NCBI GenBank assembly: GCA_946411385.1
Contig: CAMKDV010000001.1
Location: 62,001-126,000, forward strand
Direction: 5' to 3'
DNA: 64,000 nt
Source of the DNA: an uncultured Bacteroidales bacterium
GTDB taxonomy: Bacteria; Bacteroidota; Bacteroidia; Bacteroidales; Paludibacteraceae
Under the pieces are notes generated by a model that saw only the letters and a program-made list of their open reading frames with translations, was not told where the DNA came from and searched no databases. This document shows positions 8,412 to 16,673 of this stretch, piece by piece. Position 1 is the first letter of the stretch. Every line of letters starts with the position of its first letter. The position numbers and the translations under genes were made by a program.

Positions 8412-10201
8412 TTCTTGCCTCCTTCCGCCTTCCGGATGGCTTGCGGCTTTTGTTCCAGCAGAGGCAGCGCCAGATGATCGAAGGTCTCTTCAAAATCCCA
8501 GTTGGCTCTCAGCGACAACTTTTTCGGGAAATAGTATACAGGTTCGGGTTGCCTCTTGGTAGCCCAATCGCCTGTGGTCCATTGGCCGTTACCGTCCAAG
8601 TCGATATACAGCCGCACATAGAACGATTTGGCTTCCAGATAGGTAAAGGTCGTACCATCCGGCTGAGCCGCTTCCTCACGGATAACACGGTCTTTATCAT
8701 CCAGCACCTGTATGCGTGCCAAGGGAGAGTAGTGCGTCAAATGGATGGTAAGCGAGGCATACTCCTCTTTCGGACGCAAATGGTATTCCGCCTTGAACGG
8801 ATTGTTGGTGATGCCATAGATGTCGTGCATCGCTCCGGAATCGATCGACAGCACATAGCTGTGCTCCGGCTCTATCGCTGCCTTTATGGCAAAACGCATA
8901 CCGATGCTATCCAGCCGTGCGAACTTGAACGCCATAGGGATAAGCAAGGTGTCCTTTTTCTCCATCAGATGGATGCTGTCCTTTTCTATATCAATCAGCG
9001 GCGTGGAGGCATACCACTCGATGGTACGATAGATGTCAAACTTGTTCGACGCATTGCTCTTTATCTCCACTTTCCGGTTGGCATTCTTCCGCTCCAGTGC
9101 CTCGATGGCTTTTGCCGTCATCCTCGGATGGCGGTAGATGACCGAAACTGTATCGGTAGTCGACACAAGGTTGTAGAGCGAATCTGACATCTTGTAGGTC
9201 ATCAGGAAATTCAGTGTATCCATCCGGATAGCCATGGAGTCGGTCAGCCAATAGATCAGTGTATCCTTGGTAGGATTGGCCTGGCAGAGCATATATTGCG
9301 TGAAATCCACCCACGCCGAGTCCTGATGCAAACTGTCAGGCTGCAACGCGACAATTCTTGGCAGACTGTCTTGCGGGGCAGAGAAGAGCAAAGTAAAATA
9401 GTGCTGCTCCTTGTCGCGCAAGCCGCGAACGAAATAATGTCGCTGTTTGTTCTCGCTAAACAGCTTGAGCAAAATCGTGTCCGGCACATGATACCACTCG
9501 CCGCTGCTGTCGCATGCCAGGGTAGGGGAGAAGGTCTCGTCGGTGAAAGCCAATGCTTCGGATGGCTGGTACCGATAGTCCTTACTCATGTCGCGCAAGG
9601 CATAGACGCGATAGGTGCCACCCCGCAGATTCAGGATGCCGAATTGTCCGGTCGAGTCGGTCTTGGCGATGCGCTTGAAGGCCTCGGTAGAGAAAGCCGA
9701 ATCATTCAGATCGCTATGTACACCCACCATCACGCCCTGCACGGGATTGAGGTTCTCGGCGTTGATAACCTTACCGAAGAGCGCCAGCGTGTCAATATGG
9801 TCACCCGTCGCGAATGAAAACGAATAGTTACCCAATGGCACTTTCTCGTTGTTGTCGCAGATAGCCCTGCCGAAATCTACCGTATAAGTGGTGCTGTCTT
9901 CCAGCTGTTCTTCAAAGGTCACAATCACCCGTTTGCCTATCGCCTTGACGATAGGAGGCGTCTGTTGCGGAGGAGAGATAAGCACATTCTCGCCCACATT
10001 ATCCAGCTGCACATATTCGTCGAACTGCAGCACGATGGTCTTCTCGTAGAAGTTGCACGTACCGTTGAGCGGCGTCTCTTTCAGAAGCGTTGGAGGAATA
10101 GTGTCTTTCGGTCCGCCTTGTGGTCCGGAGCCACGATTGGCGCATCCTGCCGCTATCAGCAGCAAGCCCATCATACCACTATAAACCAATCGGCGAACCA
10201 T
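8405..10201 (-). CDS. Ig-like (Big_5/SbsA type) domain lipoprotein
   Basis: 598 residues. The signal peptide ends in LLLIAAGC (Cys19), so it is a lipoprotein, probably exported to the outer membrane. Residues about 30-135 form a Big_5-type domain (DTIPPTLLKETPLNG, KTIVLQFDEYVQLDN, YTVDFGRAICDNNE), followed by a beta-rich region (about 138-215; FGKVINAENLNPVQGVMVGV) that resembles a carboxypeptidase-regulatory fold. The rest is beta-rich with no recognised enzyme motif. Similar lipoproteins are common in Bacteroidales, function unknown. It is last in the lon-to-ctp unit, 13 bp after the protease gene. Confidence 0.8.
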   Translation of the reverse strand: MVRRLVYSGMMGLLLIAAGCANRGSGPQGGPKDTIPPTLLKETPLNGTCNFYEKTIVLQFDEYVQLDNVGENVLISPPQQTPPIVKAIGKRVIVTFEEQLEDSTTYTVDFGRAICDNNEKVPLGNYSFSFATGDHIDTLALFGKVINAENLNPVQGVMVGVHSDLNDSAFSTEAFKRIAKTDSTGQFGILNLRGGTYRVYALRDMSKDYRYQPSEALAFTDETFSPTLACDSSGEWYHVPDTILLKLFSENKQRHYFVRGLRDKEQHYFTLLFSAPQDSLPRIVALQPDSLHQDSAWVDFTQYMLCQANPTKDTLIYWLTDSMAIRMDTLNFLMTYKMSDSLYNLVSTTDTVSVIYRHPRMTAKAIEALERKNANRKVEIKSNASNKFDIYRTIEWYASTPLIDIEKDSIHLMEKKDTLLIPMAFKFARLDSIGMRFAIKAAIEPEHSYVLSIDSGAMHDIYGITNNPFKAEYHLRPKEEYASLTIHLTHYSPLARIQVLDDKDRVIREEAAQPDGTTFTYLEAKSFYVRLYIDLDGNGQWTTGDWATKRQPEPVYYFPKKLSLRANWDFEETFDHLALPLLEQKPQAIRKAEGGKKK

Positions 10202-10203
10202 TT

Positions 10204-10224
10204 TCTCTTATCTCTTATTTGTTA
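10204..10224. repeat. short heptanucleotide array at the protease/lipoprotein junction
   Basis: Three 7-bp units (TCTCTTA, TCTCTTA, TTTGTTA). The stop codon of the S41 protease gene (complement of 10215-10217) is inside the second unit. Confidence 0.6.
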
Positions 10225-11807
10225 TCGCGCGTGAAAGCTTTCAAAGCATGCTCAATCTCCTCATCGTCGCGAATCACTTTCTCGATGCGTCCTCGCTGGA
10301 AATAGTAGCGCTCGATGATCTCCTCCTCCAGCATCTTCTTCACCTCATCCTTGTTGCGCTCGATGGCTTCCCTAAATGACGGTTTGAGTTTGGGTTCGAT
10401 GGCTTGCAGCGCGGCTATCACGGTGCTGTCCAGATCTTCGTTCTTGGCCATACCGAGCATCTCGGCAAAATACTTGCTCGTCTCGGTCTCGTAGGTGAAG
10501 CCTTTCTCGTCCAGGAAGTTGCACAAGTCCTCAATATCCTCATCCGTCACCTTGAACTCCATTACAGGAGCAATGGTAGGATGCTCTGCGCGGTACTTGG
10601 TGGCAAAATCAAAGAACAGTTGACGCGTGTACAAGGTATAGCAAATATCCACTTTCCTCATAGTGTCGGGCAGCACTACATCCGGCAATATGCCACCTGT
10701 AGTATCTCGCTTGGCTTTGCCTTCGTGCTTCGAGTAGTCGATGGCCTGTATGCAACGCCCCGACGGCAGATAATACCGCGCCGTAGTGACCTTGATATAT
10801 CCGTCGTAGGCTACCGAACGTACGCTCTGCACCAGTCCTTTGCCAAAAGTGCGCTCACCCACCAGCGTGGCGCGTTTCATATCTTGCAGACTACCGGCCA
10901 CGATCTCCGAGGCCGACGCACTGTTCTTATTCACGAGTAACACAAGCGGCATATCGGGGTAGAGTGGATCTTGCGTAGTGCAATAGATGCGCTCGGCACG
11001 TTTGGCTTTGCCGCGGGTGGATACCACAGTTTCACCTTTCTTTACAAACAGATTGACAATCTGCACCGCCTCGTCGATGATACCTCCGCCATTGTCGCGA
11101 AGGTCAAACACCAGCGCTTTGGCGCCATGGCTCTTTACCAACTCTTCCAATGCACGCTGAACATCCTTGGACGAATGCTCCGTAAATTCGGCAAAATCGA
11201 TGTATGCTACGCTATCGTTGAGCATACCGTAGTACCGCACTGCCGGCAGCTTGATCTCTTCGCGCTCGAATGCAAATGTCAGAGGTTTGTCCTCACCCAG
11301 ACGCTCCACCTTCACCGTAACCGTAGAGTGGGGCGTACCGCGCAAGGCATCGCTCACCTCTGATACATTCTTGTCCGCCATCTTCTTGCCGTCGATCTCC
11401 AGGATGCGGTCACCTGCACGCAGCCCTGCGCGAGCAGCCGGCATATCCTCGTACGGCTCGGAGATGATGGCGTACTTCTGCTTTTTGCCTTTCGCGCTTG
11501 TCGTGTCCTCGCGCTGCTGGATGATGGCGCCTATGCCGCCGTACTTGCCGGTGGTAAGCATCTTCAGCTCGCGGTCTTTCGACTTGGGGTAATACACTGT
11601 GTACGGGTCCACCTGACGAAGCATCTGGTTGATAGCCGTTTCCGACATCTTCTCATACGGCAGCGTGTCCACATAGTTGATATCCAGTTGCCTGAGCACA
11701 TCGTTATATACCGCGATAGCCTGCTCCACACGGGCAGACTTGCTCTGCGCAAAAGCAGTTACCACCCACAGCAAGGCGGCTAAAACAAATACTATTCGTT
11801 TGTTCAT
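10215..11807 (-). CDS. C-terminal processing peptidase, S41 family, with PDZ domain
   Basis: 530 residues. A signal peptide (MNKRIVFVLAALLWVVTAFA) directs it to the periplasm. A PDZ domain covers about 85-175 (GGIGAIIQQRED, RAGLRAGDRILEIDGKKM), followed by the S41 fold. The catalytic Ser is in NKNSASASEIVAGSLQDM and the Lys in VGERTFGKGLVQSV, the Ser-Lys dyad of CtpA/Tsp proteases that trim or degrade periplasmic proteins from the C-terminus. The last 120 residues are a helical extension. It is 4 bp downstream of coaD. Confidence 0.95.
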   Translation of the reverse strand: MNKRIVFVLAALLWVVTAFAQSKSARVEQAIAVYNDVLRQLDINYVDTLPYEKMSETAINQMLRQVDPYTVYYPKSKDRELKMLTTGKYGGIGAIIQQREDTTSAKGKKQKYAIISEPYEDMPAARAGLRAGDRILEIDGKKMADKNVSEVSDALRGTPHSTVTVKVERLGEDKPLTFAFEREEIKLPAVRYYGMLNDSVAYIDFAEFTEHSSKDVQRALEELVKSHGAKALVFDLRDNGGGIIDEAVQIVNLFVKKGETVVSTRGKAKRAERIYCTTQDPLYPDMPLVLLVNKNSASASEIVAGSLQDMKRATLVGERTFGKGLVQSVRSVAYDGYIKVTTARYYLPSGRCIQAIDYSKHEGKAKRDTTGGILPDVVLPDTMRKVDICYTLYTRQLFFDFATKYRAEHPTIAPVMEFKVTDEDIEDLCNFLDEKGFTYETETSKYFAEMLGMAKNEDLDSTVIAALQAIEPKLKPSFREAIERNKDEVKKMLEEEIIERYYFQRGRIEKVIRDDEEIEHALKAFTRDNK

Positions 11808-11811
11808 ATCC

Positions 11812-12249
11812 TTATTTGGCTATATAGGCGTCAGCCGACAATCCATGTCCCTGCAGGTCGCGCACGAGCGACGAACTGATGTATGACAGTTCGGGCTTGC
11901 TGAACAGCAATACGGTGTCCAGTCCGCCTATGGCACGGTTGGCATCCGCCATCTGACGCTCGTACTCATAATCGGTCACCGATCGTACACCACGCAGCAG
12001 GGCTGTCGCACCGATCTTCTTGGCAAAAGTCACGGTCAGCGTGTCATAAGCCTCTACATGCACGCGCGGCTCGTGCGCATATAACGCGCGTATCTTTTGT
12101 AATAGTGCTTCCGCATCCGGCAGCGGCTTGTCGGCATTCAGGCCTACGCCAATAGTTATCTCGTCAAACAGGTTCAATCCGCGGGCAACGATATCGGCAT
12201 GCCCTACGGTGAAGGGATGAAAACTCCCGGCAAAAAGTGCGTGTGTCAT
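11812..12249 (-). CDS. coaD: phosphopantetheine adenylyltransferase
   Basis: 145 residues, a little shorter than the usual 155-165. It transfers AMP from ATP to 4'-phosphopantetheine, the penultimate step of coenzyme A synthesis. The nucleotidyltransferase motif is FAGSFHPFTVGHADIV (TxGH form). The substrate loop LLRGVRSVTDYEYERQMADAN and the C-terminal SYISSSLVRDLQGHG (the ISSS motif) are present. It lies between the acyltransferase (11 bp) and the S41 protease (4 bp). Confidence 0.96.
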   Translation of the reverse strand: MTHALFAGSFHPFTVGHADIVARGLNLFDEITIGVGLNADKPLPDAEALLQKIRALYAHEPRVHVEAYDTLTVTFAKKIGATALLRGVRSVTDYEYERQMADANRAIGGLDTVLLFSKPELSYISSSLVRDLQGHGLSADAYIAK

Positions 12250-12260
12250 ATAGTTGTTGT

Positions 12261-13271
12261 TTATTGTTGCTTTTGTTTGTTGGCTATATTATAGTTCTCC
12301 ACAGGCTTGGCGTACATCTCGTGCATCTTCTGCATCAGGAAAGCGTCATCCTTGTGGGGCAGGTGGATCTTCTGGAGTTGCCCTTGCAGGTACTGCTCAA
12401 ACGCCTCGCCTCGCTCATAGATTTCGTATCCAAGATGTATATGCCTGTCGATGATGCTGCATACGGCTTGTATCTGCTCGTTCCTGGCTTGTGTGCGCAG
12501 TTCGGGATGCTTCTCCAGCAGTTCGTCTATCTCGGGATTGATACTGGGCGTCAGACGGTACACCACGCGTCCTTTCTGTCCTTCTATACCCACTTGCATG
12601 CTCACGAGGTCATCCTTGCGGCTCTTGCGCCAGTTGGGATTATCCCTTACCAGCTGCATCTCACGCGCCTTCAGGTAGTCGCACGGGTCATATTCGTAAT
12701 TGATGGATACCGGACATATATTCAGCAGTTTGATCGCTTCAAAGAAATCTTCCGTACCTAAGGTAAGCATCTTCAATACCGCAGGTTGCGTGAGGTCATT
12801 TCCGTCTTTGGCGCGTCCCTGACGCTGGGCCAGCCAGATGGATTTGCCTTTCCGGCGCAGCATGGCCAGGTACTCCGACAGCAGTTGGGCATTCTGCAGC
12901 TGCTCACGTGGCGACACATTGCGGATCACCACAAAGCAGCGCAGCGACCGAACCAATGGTTCTATCCACCATTTGCCGAACAGGTTGTTGCCTATGCCTA
13001 TGTACGGACGAATCAGATAGCGCTTGCGAAGCATCTCGCTCAGCCATGCGGAGTCCATGCAGATATCCCGATGGTTAGTCAGGAAGAACGCTCCGTGAAG
13101 GATATCCTCTTCGATGCGTTTCCTCTCACCCAGGTACGCCAATTCAACGGAAGTCGTGGTCTTGCATGCCAGGTAGCGCAAGTAGGGGAAAACCGTAATC
13201 CAGTCCAGTACGAACTGCAGTCCTTCCGTATGATAAGCTCTGATCTGCCGGTATTTGTCTATCTGTTTCAT
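12261..13271 (-). CDS. 1-acylglycerol-3-phosphate acyltransferase-like protein (LPLAT/PlsC superfamily)
   Basis: 336 residues. Motif I is FFLTNHRDICMDSAW: His is followed by five residues and then Asp, so it does not fit the strict HX4D form, though I believe related Bacteroidota proteins have the same NHRDI form. Further LPLAT-like segments are VVIRNVSPREQ and GKSIWLAQRQGRAKDGND, in place of the usual EGTRS motif. CPVSINYEYDPCD is near the C-terminal side. It probably acylates a glycerolipid or related acceptor at the inner membrane, substrate unknown. No membrane helix is obvious. It is 11 bp downstream of the YigZ-like gene. Confidence 0.75.
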   Translation of the reverse strand: MKQIDKYRQIRAYHTEGLQFVLDWITVFPYLRYLACKTTTSVELAYLGERKRIEEDILHGAFFLTNHRDICMDSAWLSEMLRKRYLIRPYIGIGNNLFGKWWIEPLVRSLRCFVVIRNVSPREQLQNAQLLSEYLAMLRRKGKSIWLAQRQGRAKDGNDLTQPAVLKMLTLGTEDFFEAIKLLNICPVSINYEYDPCDYLKAREMQLVRDNPNWRKSRKDDLVSMQVGIEGQKGRVVYRLTPSINPEIDELLEKHPELRTQARNEQIQAVCSIIDRHIHLGYEIYERGEAFEQYLQGQLQKIHLPHKDDAFLMQKMHEMYAKPVENYNIANKQKQQ

Positions 13272-13282
13272 CCTATTGCTAT

Positions 13283-13663
13283 TTATTCCAGCGCTTTATC
13301 CAGCGCTGCGCACGATGCCTCACGATAAGCCACCATCAAGCCGCCTGTACCCAGCAGCGTGCCGCCGAAATACCGCACTACTACCACCAGCACCTGATCC
13401 AGGTTCCTGGCATCAATGCTGCGAAGTATCGGCAGCCCTGCCGTTCCATGCGGTTCGCCGTCATCCTTGGTCCGCCACAGGTTTTCGCCAAGCCTGTATG
13501 CATAGCATACATGCCGGGCATCGTGGTACTTTTTCTTGTACCAGACTATGCGTTTCTTGGCTTCCTCCTCGTCCGTTATGGGCTCGGCAAAAGCCAGGAA
13601 CTTGCTGCCACGGTCCTTGTAGATGCCTTCTGCGGCTTTCGGTATGTTGATGCGCTCGGCCAT
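13283..13663 (-). CDS. YigZ/IMPACT family protein, single-domain form
   Basis: 126 residues covering only the N-terminal UPF0029/IMPACT domain: GSKFLAFAEPITDEEEAK, HDARHVCYAYRLG, WRTKDDGEPHGTAGLPIL and VVVVRYFGGTLLGTGGL. Typical YigZ proteins are about 200 residues with a C-terminal DUF1949 domain, which is absent here. There is no visible frameshift: the frame stops cleanly at ALDKALE. The start codon overlaps the lon stop by one base (TAATG), suggesting translational coupling. The bacterial role is unclear; eukaryotic IMPACT regulates Gcn2. Confidence 0.88.
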   Translation of the reverse strand: MAERINIPKAAEGIYKDRGSKFLAFAEPITDEEEAKKRIVWYKKKYHDARHVCYAYRLGENLWRTKDDGEPHGTAGLPILRSIDARNLDQVLVVVVRYFGGTLLGTGGLMVAYREASCAALDKALE

Positions 13664-16107
13664 TACAGCAATGCGTAATTGATCACTTCTTCGATATCTT
13701 TCACGTAGTGGAAGGTCAGTCCCTTTACATACATCTCGGGTATCTCCTCCACATCTTTCCTATTGTCCTCACACAGGATGATATCTGTTATGCCTGACCG
13801 TTTGGCAGCAAGTATCTTCTCTTTCACGCCTCCGATAGGTAGCACTTTTCCCCGAAGCGTCATCTCGCCCGTCATGGCTATACGCGGACGCACTTTGCGC
13901 TTGGTGAAGGCACTGACCATCGCTGTAGTCATCGTAATACCGGCCGACGGACCGTCTTTCGGTATGGCACCTTCCGGCACATGCAGATGTACGCTGTGGG
14001 TCTCAATCTCTTTCATCGGTATGCCGAACTCATCGGCATGAGCCTTGATATATCCTAATGCAATCTGTGCTGACTCTTTCATCACATCGCCCAGATTACC
14101 AGTAAGGGTGAGGGTAGGTGTCTTGCTCTTGCTCAGACTCGTCTCGATAAACAAGATCTCACCGCCTACGCTGGTCCAAGCCAAGCCGGTCACGACACCT
14201 ACATATTTATTCGTCTCCCACATGTCGCGGTTGAAGCGCGGTTTGCCCAGATAGGTCTGTACATCGGCTTCACTAACCGACTTGTTGTACTCCTCCTCCA
14301 AAGCAATCTTCGTCACCACCTTTCTGCAGATCGTAGCTATCTGTCGCTCCAGGCTGCGCACACCCGACTCGCGGGTATAATGGTCAATCACGTAACCTAT
14401 CACGGTTTTCTTTAGCCGCATGTCGGTGCTCTTCAAGCCGTTGCTCTTCAGGCATTTAGGCACAAGATGCCGCTTGGCGATCTCCTCTTTCTCCTCTTGC
14501 AGATAACCCGTCATCTCGATCAGTTCCATTCGGTCGAGCAGGGGACGGGGAATGGTGTCAAGCGTGTTGGCTGTAGCCACAAACAGCACTTTGCTCAGGT
14601 CGTAATCCACATCCAGGAAATTGTCGTGGAAAGTGCTGTTCTGCTCAGGATCAAGCACTTCCAGTAGCGCACTCGTCGGATCGCCCTTGTAGTCCATGCC
14701 CACCTTATCGATCTCGTCCAGCACGAATACGGGATTGCTGCTCTGCACTTTCTTCAGGCTGCTGATGATGCGTCCCGGCATCGCGCCTATATAGGTACGG
14801 CGATGACCGCGAATCTCCGCTTCATCGTGCAATCCGCCCAGCGATACGCGGGCATATTTTCTTCCCAGAGCCGTAGCAATACTTTTGCCCAGACTGGTTT
14901 TGCCCACACCCGGAGGACCGTACAGACATAGGATAGGAGCCTTTGTGTCAGGCGATTTGGCACCTTTCGTCTGCTTCAGCACAGCCAGGTATTCTATGAT
15001 ACGCTCTTTCACTTTCTCCATGCCGTAGTGGTCCTTGTCCAGCACCTCTTTGGCGTGACGGATGTCGTAGTTATCTTCCGTACACTCGTTCCAAGGCAGG
15101 TCAAGCATCGTCTCAGCATAGTTGATTTCCGTCTGATAATCAGAAGAGTGGGGGTGCATCCGCTCAATCTTCTTCATCGTCTCCTCAAAGGCTTTCTGGG
15201 CATATTCAGGCCAGTTCTTGCCTTTGGCTCGCTCGCGCAACTCGTTGGTACGCTTGCTGTCATCGTCCGTCTCACCCAGTTCTTTCTGGATGGCTTCCAG
15301 TTGCCTGTGCAGGTAATATTCCCTTTGCTCCTCACCCATGCTTTGTGCCGCTTTCTGCTGAATATCAGCACGCGTCTTGATCATCTCCACCTCTTTGATG
15401 AGGTAGGCAAGCAGGTTCTCTCCGCGCGAGCGCAGACTGTCAATAGCCAGCAGCTCTTGCTTCTGATCCATGGGTATATGGAAGTTCACGCAGATATAAT
15501 TGATGATCACAAGCGGCGTAGTCACGCTTTTCAGGGGCGTGATGGCCTCTTGCGGCAGGTTGGTAGCATTATCAAGGATGAAAAGCGCATTATCCTTGAT
15601 CGTGGCGCAAAGTGCCTGAAACTCTTTGTCCCGGCGCGACGGACTCGTCTCTTTCCGTACGTTCACACGCGCTTTCATGTGCGGTGTGACGGAAACGATC
15701 TCTTCGATCTCCACCTTGGCTATTCCTTCCATGAACGCCATCACCGAACCGTCGGGCGAGTCAAACACCCGCATCACCCGTGCAGCCGTGCCAATAGGGT
15801 AGATATCACTCGATTTCGGGTCCTGTATGTCCTTGTCACGCTGCGAGAATACGCCTATCAGCCTCTCATTTTTGTAAGCCTGCTCAACCAGCCGCATCGA
15901 TTTCGGACGCGAGATAGTTATCGGCAGCAATACGCCCGGATACAACACCATATTTTTCAGCGGTAATACCTGCAAGATATCACCGTTGTTCAATTTCCAT
16001 TCAGCGGGAGCGTCTGCTCCGTCCGTAATAGGAATTATCTGTTCCTCACCATCCTCATCCGCAAAAACCATGCTGAGCATCAATTCGTCATCGTAGTCTG
16101 CTATCAT
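13663..16107 (-). CDS. lon: ATP-dependent protease Lon
   Basis: 814 residues in the usual order: N-terminal substrate-binding domain (about 40-245; LKNMVLYPGVLLPITISRPK), helical segment, AAA+ ATPase (Walker A GPPGVGKTSLGKSIA, Walker B PVFVLDEIDKVG) and Ser-Lys protease domain (Ser in PKDGPSAGITM, Lys in GGVKEKILAAKRSG). It degrades misfolded and short-lived regulatory proteins in the cytoplasm. It is first in a tightly packed six-gene unit ending at the Ig-like lipoprotein and is divergent from uvrA across 566 bp of non-coding DNA. No CIRCE-type element was seen upstream. Confidence 0.98.
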   Translation of the reverse strand: MIADYDDELMLSMVFADEDGEEQIIPITDGADAPAEWKLNNGDILQVLPLKNMVLYPGVLLPITISRPKSMRLVEQAYKNERLIGVFSQRDKDIQDPKSSDIYPIGTAARVMRVFDSPDGSVMAFMEGIAKVEIEEIVSVTPHMKARVNVRKETSPSRRDKEFQALCATIKDNALFILDNATNLPQEAITPLKSVTTPLVIINYICVNFHIPMDQKQELLAIDSLRSRGENLLAYLIKEVEMIKTRADIQQKAAQSMGEEQREYYLHRQLEAIQKELGETDDDSKRTNELRERAKGKNWPEYAQKAFEETMKKIERMHPHSSDYQTEINYAETMLDLPWNECTEDNYDIRHAKEVLDKDHYGMEKVKERIIEYLAVLKQTKGAKSPDTKAPILCLYGPPGVGKTSLGKSIATALGRKYARVSLGGLHDEAEIRGHRRTYIGAMPGRIISSLKKVQSSNPVFVLDEIDKVGMDYKGDPTSALLEVLDPEQNSTFHDNFLDVDYDLSKVLFVATANTLDTIPRPLLDRMELIEMTGYLQEEKEEIAKRHLVPKCLKSNGLKSTDMRLKKTVIGYVIDHYTRESGVRSLERQIATICRKVVTKIALEEEYNKSVSEADVQTYLGKPRFNRDMWETNKYVGVVTGLAWTSVGGEILFIETSLSKSKTPTLTLTGNLGDVMKESAQIALGYIKAHADEFGIPMKEIETHSVHLHVPEGAIPKDGPSAGITMTTAMVSAFTKRKVRPRIAMTGEMTLRGKVLPIGGVKEKILAAKRSGITDIILCEDNRKDVEEIPEMYVKGLTFHYVKDIEEVINYALL

Positions 16108-16673
16108 ATCATCTGTTTCGTGTAGTAGTCTCGAAATTTTGTAGTCTCGATTTTTATTTGAAGATTTTATCGTCTTTGGTGCGCTTTAACCAACGCACGC
16201 TGTTTCAACTCTTGTGCGCTCGTATTTGTGCGCACGAAATATATTGTACAAAAATTATGCCACACTTCATTCTTGATTGCATCTTCTGACAAAATGTCAG
16301 CAATAGTTGTCGAATCTGAGATAACAATCCGTATCATTTGTCAGCCGTATTTGTCGATATGCAGCCTGAATAAGATAGACTTCATTTGTCGAAATGTTCC
16401 CTAAATAGGATAGACTTCTCTATGTGCTATTTTACATAATACAAATTAGAAAGAAAAAGGGCTCTATGGAATAAGTACATAAAATAGGACGCTCAACAGC
16501 CTATTATCGGACCATTATCGGACCAATAACGTATCCTACCCATACCTATAATATACAAAGTATATTATCCCGTGATTTTGAATTTCTCGTCATGTACAAA
16601 TATCCTGGCCATGAACGATTATTCTTGAGTTTGGCGCGATTTTTGTGGTATATACAAATGGTTATACAGAAAC
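16108..16673. other. 566-bp repeat- and palindrome-rich intergenic region between lon and uvrA
   Basis: No credible gene on either strand. It contains the perfect hairpin CTGACA-AAA-TGTCAG (16286-16300) and two 15-bp direct repeats ending GATAGACTTC (16369-16383 and 16404-16418, one mismatch, 35 bp apart). It also has three ATTTGTC copies around 16335-16390, a perfect tandem duplication of ATTATCGGACC (16503-16513, 16514-16524), and a 9-bp-arm palindrome (16548-16568). No full TTTG-N20-TAnnTTTG promoter was found for either gene. The minus strand carries TATATTTC (complement of 16236-16243), one base off the -7 consensus, which could serve lon. Both flanking genes are stress-related, so these elements may be operators. 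Confidence 0.6.
16548..16568. promoter_or_regulatory. perfect 9-bp inverted repeat upstream of uvrA
   Basis: ATAATATAC-AAA-GTATATTAT is a perfect dyad with a 3-bp centre, 105 bp upstream of the uvrA start. A related half-site, TATACAAATGG, lies just before the ATG. The symmetry suggests a dimeric repressor site or a cruciform. AT-only arms and the lack of a T-tract make a terminator unlikely. Confidence 0.4.

Noticed and set aside
16108..16673. CIRCE-type heat-shock operator for lon
   Set aside because: No TTAGCACTC-N9-GAGTGCTAA sequence or close variant was found.
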